NCBI GenBank assembly: GCA_002469915.1
Contig: DKOG01000130.1
Coordinates: 1-10,039 of the forward strand
Source: Bacteroidetes bacterium UBA7368
GTDB taxonomy: Bacteria > Bacteroidota > Rhodothermia > Rhodothermales > UBA10348
Reading direction: 5' to 3'
Length of the DNA: 10,039 bases
Shown: positions 7,055 through 10,039 of the stretch, piece by piece
Layout: each line of letters begins with the position of its first letter
Position numbering within the stretch: the first letter of the stretch is position 1
Program-made: the position numbers and the translations under genes
Notes under the pieces: model-generated
Databases searched by the model: none
The model's input: only the letters and a program-made list of their open reading frames with translations
Told to the model about the DNA's origin: nothing

Positions 7055-8149
7055 CTAGCGCGTGTAGAGGGCGGCCAGATCAACGAGGAATCCACCGTCA
7101 GCATTAGCGGCAGCAAACTTCCCTTTGCCACCCCAAATCTCGGCGCCTCCAACCTCTCCTTGCGCATTGAGTGCGTAGAACTGGACGTTGAAATTCGGAC
7201 GTCCGTTGTCATCGAGAAGGTGACCAACCCGAGTGTGATCCGCAATTCGCTGACAAGCGTACAGGCAAGCCGCTTCAGGCGTATCCCCTTCACGCATGCG
7301 TTCTACGATCAAGAAACTAGCTAGATTTTCCAGATTAGCTTCACCCCTTCCCGTTGAACCAGCGGCGCCAACCTCATTGTCACAATACAGACCTGCACCG
7401 ATGATGGGTGAATCGCCTACTCGACCAGGTATTTTAAACGCTAACCCGGAGGTAGTCGTCACACTCGAAATATTGCCAGCAAGATCGATAGCTGAGCAAT
7501 GAATCGTTCCCCAATGGCGCTTGACAGGATCGTAGAGTGAACCGATATCTTTTTCCGAAGGGTCGTGTGGTGGCAAATATTCGTCTTTTGATGAGAGCGT
7601 CTCTCTCCAGCGCACCCACAGTTTACGTGCTTTTTCAGTGAGCAGGTTTTCAACCGGATAACCATGCATTACTGCAAATTCTTGGGCTCCCTTACCAACG
7701 AGATTCACGTGATCAGTACGCTCAAGTACCAATTGGGCAATCTTAGAAGGATATTTGATGCCCTCGATGCATGCCACAGAGCCCGCACGACCCGTAGGTC
7801 CGTGCATCACGGCAGCATCCAACTGGACAATTCCATCTGCATTCGGTAATCCACCGTAACCTACACTGGTATCGTTTGGATCTTCTTCTACCAGGTTTAC
7901 ACCTGCCACTACAGCATCCAACGCATCGGCCCCGGATTGGATGATTTCCATGGCCTTAAGAACCGAATCTGAACCATTGCGACTACTAATCACGATAGGA
8001 CCAACGGATTTCGGTTTCTGGGGTGCCGTAACTGCGCCCACGACACGAGGCGCGGTTCCTAGGGTTGCAGCTACCCCAACTAATGAGCTTTTACGTATAA
8101 AATCTCTTCGGGATGGCGAGGTCATACGGGTCTTAAATTCCTTCTTCAT
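7055..8149 (-). CDS. Tat-exported N4-(beta-N-acetylglucosaminyl)-L-asparaginase / isoaspartyl peptidase family protein (364 aa)
   Basis: An Ntn-hydrolase of the glycosylasparaginase (T2) family. Members self-cleave before a threonine that becomes the nucleophile, then hydrolyse GlcNAc-asparagine, isoaspartyl peptides or asparagine. The N-terminus carries a twin-arginine signal (SRRDFIRK at residues 13-20, then SSLVGVAATLG), so the mature enzyme should be periplasmic. The nucleophile is T215 in GTIHCSAID, giving an alpha chain ending at G214 and a beta chain from T215. The substrate-binding block RVGDSPIIGAGLYCDNEVGAA and STGRGE follow. Two positions differ from the Elizabethkingia enzyme as I remember it: the STWNFG segment reads SSRNGS, and the residue before the nucleophile is Gly rather than Asp. 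The exact substrate is therefore uncertain. The first ATG (8147-8149) is used; a second at 8123-8125 also keeps the Tat motif. It leads the M14 gene and diverges from thiE. Confidence 0.93.
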   Translation of the reverse strand: MKKEFKTRMTSPSRRDFIRKSSLVGVAATLGTAPRVVGAVTAPQKPKSVGPIVISSRNGSDSVLKAMEIIQSGADALDAVVAGVNLVEEDPNDTSVGYGGLPNADGIVQLDAAVMHGPTGRAGSVACIEGIKYPSKIAQLVLERTDHVNLVGKGAQEFAVMHGYPVENLLTEKARKLWVRWRETLSSKDEYLPPHDPSEKDIGSLYDPVKRHWGTIHCSAIDLAGNISSVTTTSGLAFKIPGRVGDSPIIGAGLYCDNEVGAAGSTGRGEANLENLASFLIVERMREGDTPEAACLYACQRIADHTRVGHLLDDNGRPNFNVQFYALNAQGEVGGAEIWGGKGKFAAANADGGFLVDLAALYTR

Positions 8150-8211
8150 GGGGACAACTTTGCAACGGATTCGTGATACATGACTGGAAATCGAGAAGGC
8201 GTTAACCTACA
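8150..8211. promoter_or_regulatory. Divergent intergenic region between the asparaginase-like gene and thiE
   Basis: These 62 bases must hold the minus-strand promoter for the asparaginase/M14 pair and probably the plus-strand promoter for thiE, unless those lie inside coding sequence. TTGCAA (8160-8165) on the plus strand resembles a -35 box, but no -10 box stands at the right distance. No Shine-Dalgarno is convincing on either side; AGAAGG lies about 12 bases before the first thiE ATG. The location is supported by gene arrangement only. Confidence 0.35.
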
Positions 8212-8892
8212 ATGGAACCTGCGTCAACACAAGACATGATGATGACCAAGCCAATGAACGAAATCGGACGACTTCATATTTTGACAGACTACTACTTCCA
8301 GCAGCGATTTTCGCATGCGGAGTTGGCTGAACGGGCGATCCTTGGCGGGGCAGATACAATCCAGTTTCGTCAGAAACACGGCAAAATCCGAGATTTACTG
8401 AGCTCGCTGAATCAAGTCCGAGAAGTATGCCGCCAGGCTGGAGTGCCCCTAATTGTGAACGACCGCTTAGACTTGGCACTAGCTGTCCGCGCTGATGGCG
8501 TTCATTTAGGTCAAACAGATCTTCCTTTGACATCAGTTCTAGAAATTGTCGAAGGCCGCATGTTGGTGGGCATAACGGCGCCCGATTATGCTGCTGCCCA
8601 CCGTGCCGAGTCCCAAGGAGCGAGCTACATAGGCTTTGGCCCCGTGTACGCCACTAAATCCAAGTCAAATCCAATTAAGGTACAGGGGTTGGGTGCACTT
8701 AGATCGGTTGCCGATAAAATGACCATACCCGTCATTGCCATTGCAGGCATTACCCCCAATCGATGCCCTGACGTATTATCTCATGGTGCACATGGAGTTG
8801 CCGTCATGACCTCCGTCTCTCTCTCCGAGAATCCGGAGGCTACGTGCCGTTTGTTTGCTGAAGCGATTGAATCCTCGCTGATCGTCCGATAA
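8212..8892 (+). CDS. thiE: Thiamine-phosphate synthase (226 aa)
   Basis: Joins hydroxymethylpyrimidine diphosphate and thiazole phosphate to make thiamine phosphate in the cytoplasm. It is a TIM barrel with the ThiE signatures in order: QFRQK (Q51, R53, K55) for the pyrophosphate, VNDRLDLALAVRADGVHLGQTD (N83 and D84, plus the GQTD aspartate for magnesium), and GASYIGFGPVYATKSK with K151 at the position of the conserved lysine. IPVIAIAGIT forms the phosphate-binding loop. One variation is that the usual GVS segment after strand 5 reads GIT, a conservative Ser-to-Thr change. TenI-type thiazole tautomerases share the fold, but the intact QFRxK and GQTD motifs favour ThiE. The start is uncertain: ATGs at 8212, 8236, 8239, 8242 and 8254 are all in frame, and the conserved part begins at GRLHILTDYY, so the true start may be downstream of 8212. 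No other thi genes are in the window. Confidence 0.92.
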   Translation: MEPASTQDMMMTKPMNEIGRLHILTDYYFQQRFSHAELAERAILGGADTIQFRQKHGKIRDLLSSLNQVREVCRQAGVPLIVNDRLDLALAVRADGVHLGQTDLPLTSVLEIVEGRMLVGITAPDYAAAHRAESQGASYIGFGPVYATKSKSNPIKVQGLGALRSVADKMTIPVIAIAGITPNRCPDVLSHGAHGVAVMTSVSLSENPEATCRLFAEAIESSLIVR

Positions 8893-8925
8893 ATTTAAAG
8901 TTGAATCCTAAAAACGCATTTATAC

Positions 8926-10039
8926 ATGTCAGAAGCTATTCAGTCTAGAATCAGTTCTTTGCAAGGCGCCATGGCTGCTAACGACTTGGACGCCATTGTG
9001 CTTAACCCGGGGCCTTCCCTTCCCTATTTAAGCGGACTTCATTTTCACATCAGTGAGCGTCCGGTCGTTCTTTGCCTAGAACGCAGTGGCGAGGCTTCGA
9101 TTGTCGTCCCTGAACTGGAGAGCCAAAAACTGGAGGATGCATCATTTCCTTTGCGCTCCATTACCTACCCGGAGGATACTTCGAGATGGCAAGCTGCTTT
9201 TACGGAAGGTCTTTCATCGCTTAAAAAGAGCGGTGCGCGACGCGTCGGTATAGAGCCGAGAAGCTTGCGCGTATTGGAACTACGCTTTATCGAAGAGGCG
9301 CTTCCTGGCGTTGAGCTCGTATCCTGCGAAAGCTCGATTGCTGGTCTTCGCATGCAGAAAGATGCTGAAGAACTTTCTCTGATGCGCAAGGCCACCCAGA
9401 TCGCCCAAGCCGCCTTAATGGATACGCTTCCGTTCGTTGGCGTAGGTGCTATTGAAACGGAAATTTCAGGTCTTCTTATTTCCAATTTGCTCAAGCATGG
9501 CTCTGGTGGCGAATTGCCCTTTCAACCCATTATCGCTTTTGGTGCCAATTCAGCCAACCCGCATGCCGTGCCAACTGGATATGCCGCACAGGAAGGCGAT
9601 ATGATTCTGTTCGATTGGGGCGCCAACTATCAAGGATATTTTTCAGACCTGACGCGCACATTCGCGCTTGGTGAGCCCAGTGATCGGCTCATAAATGCCT
9701 ATGAAGCCGTTAAAGGCGCTAATGCTGCTGGGCGGGCGCACGCCCGCCCAGGGGTCTCAGCTGGAAGCGTTGATGATGCAACAAGAAGCGTGATTGTAAA
9801 GGCTGGGTTTGGAGAGTATTTCACGCATCGTACGGGGCACGGATTAGGCCTCGAGGTACATGAGGAGCCTTACATTCGAGCCGGCAATGAGCGGATTATG
9901 CAAGTCGGTATGACGTTTACCGTAGAGCCAGGCATCTACCTCAATGGGCTAGGTGGCATACGTATCGAGGATGATGTGCTCATCACTGCCGATGGTCAGG
10001 AAAGTCTAAGCACTCTGGACAGAACGTTTCAGTTACTGC
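8926..10039 (+). CDS. Xaa-Pro aminopeptidase, M24 family (3' end outside the window)
   Basis: A dimetal aminopeptidase of the M24B (PepQ/PepP-like) group, expected to act in the cytoplasm on peptides or dipeptides with proline at position 2. The N-terminal creatinase-like domain covers about residues 1-130 (LNPGPSLPYLSGLHFH, then GIEPRSLRV). The pita-bread catalytic domain has all five metal ligands: D230 in LFDWGA, D241 in SDLTRT, H305 in TGHGLG, E334 in TVEPGIY and E348 in RIEDDV. The frame is open through 371 complete codons to the window end with no stop, and the conserved fold is nearly complete, so only a short tail is missing. The ATG at 8926 fits the family length; no Shine-Dalgarno precedes it, only an AT-rich stretch. 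It follows thiE by 33 bases and is probably co-transcribed. Whether it prefers Xaa-Pro dipeptides (PepQ) or longer peptides (PepP) cannot be told from here. Confidence 0.95.
   Translation, partial: MSEAIQSRISSLQGAMAANDLDAIVLNPGPSLPYLSGLHFHISERPVVLCLERSGEASIVVPELESQKLEDASFPLRSITYPEDTSRWQAAFTEGLSSLKKSGARRVGIEPRSLRVLELRFIEEALPGVELVSCESSIAGLRMQKDAEELSLMRKATQIAQAALMDTLPFVGVGAIETEISGLLISNLLKHGSGGELPFQPIIAFGANSANPHAVPTGYAAQEGDMILFDWGANYQGYFSDLTRTFALGEPSDRLINAYEAVKGANAAGRAHARPGVSAGSVDDATRSVIVKAGFGEYFTHRTGHGLGLEVHEEPYIRAGNERIMQVGMTFTVEPGIYLNGLGGIRIEDDVLITADGQESLSTLDRTFQLL
9728..9751. repeat. Perfect 11-bp GC-rich inverted repeat inside the M24 gene
   Basis: CTGGGCGGGCG (9728-9738) and CGCCCGCCCAG (9741-9751) are exact reverse complements around a CA spacer, and could form a very stable hairpin in DNA or mRNA. 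It lies in frame and encodes part of AAGRAHARPGV, where the family has a normal helix before the conserved PGV, so no insertion is needed to explain it. No T tract follows, so it is not an intrinsic terminator. Confidence 0.7.

Noticed and set aside
8207..8533. A 108-codon minus-strand frame opposite thiE
   Set aside because: Antisense to conserved ThiE motifs, with no recognisable domain or ribosome site.
9165..9494. A 109-codon minus-strand frame opposite the M24 gene
   Set aside because: Antisense to the M24 coding region, serine/arginine-rich composition typical of a shadow frame.
1..10039. Mobile element, CRISPR array, toxin-antitoxin, phage or defence system
   Set aside because: No transposase, integrase, direct-repeat array or paired small toxin/antitoxin genes were seen. 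Although tRNA-Ser genes are common integration sites, no integrase or repeated attachment sequence lies inside the window.

Overview
The window reads as an ordinary housekeeping and secretory stretch of a bacterial chromosome, probably from the Bacteroidota/Rhodothermota/Balneolota side of the tree. That placement is inference. It rests on the shape of the alanyl-tRNA synthetase (long, with an extra segment before the GFPVDLT motif), the large secreted M14 peptidase with a C-terminal amidotransferase-like domain, the exported glycosylasparaginase-type enzyme, and the near absence of Shine-Dalgarno sequences in front of the main genes. Base composition looks roughly balanced and I saw no abrupt change along the window.

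Layout. On the minus strand at the left edge lie tRNA-Ser(CGA) (1-86, its last base cut off by the window edge) and, upstream of it in transcription order, alaS (187-3033, TTG start). Next comes a 300-base gap that is not empty: it holds a probable 53-codon minus-strand ORF (3139-3300) with a good ribosome binding site, a hairpin terminator directly on its stop codon, and a possible alaS promoter. On the plus strand, 3331-4359 encodes an exported or membrane-anchored DUF4097-type protein built from nine S/T-H-G/A-D repeats, closed by a very strong intrinsic terminator (4387-4418). Converging on it from the minus strand is a two-gene unit: a Tat-exported Ntn-hydrolase of the glycosylasparaginase family (7055-8149), then a Sec-exported M14 zinc carboxypeptidase. 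The M14 gene has an in-frame TAA (4734-4736), after which the same frame continues for 101 well-conserved codons to 4428. On the plus strand thiE (8212-8892) is followed 33 bases later by a cytoplasmic-type M24 Xaa-Pro aminopeptidase (8926 to the window end, incomplete).

How the genes relate. The minus-strand pair probably works outside the cytoplasm, cleaving peptides and asparagine-linked or isoaspartyl compounds. The M24 enzyme would act on peptides inside the cell. thiE serves thiamine biosynthesis and alaS with tRNA-Ser serve translation. No element points to a mobile, defence or otherwise novel multi-gene system. The points most worth a second look are the conserved reading frame beyond the M14 stop codon, the small unrecognised ORF with its own ribosome site and terminator, and a few exact palindromes.
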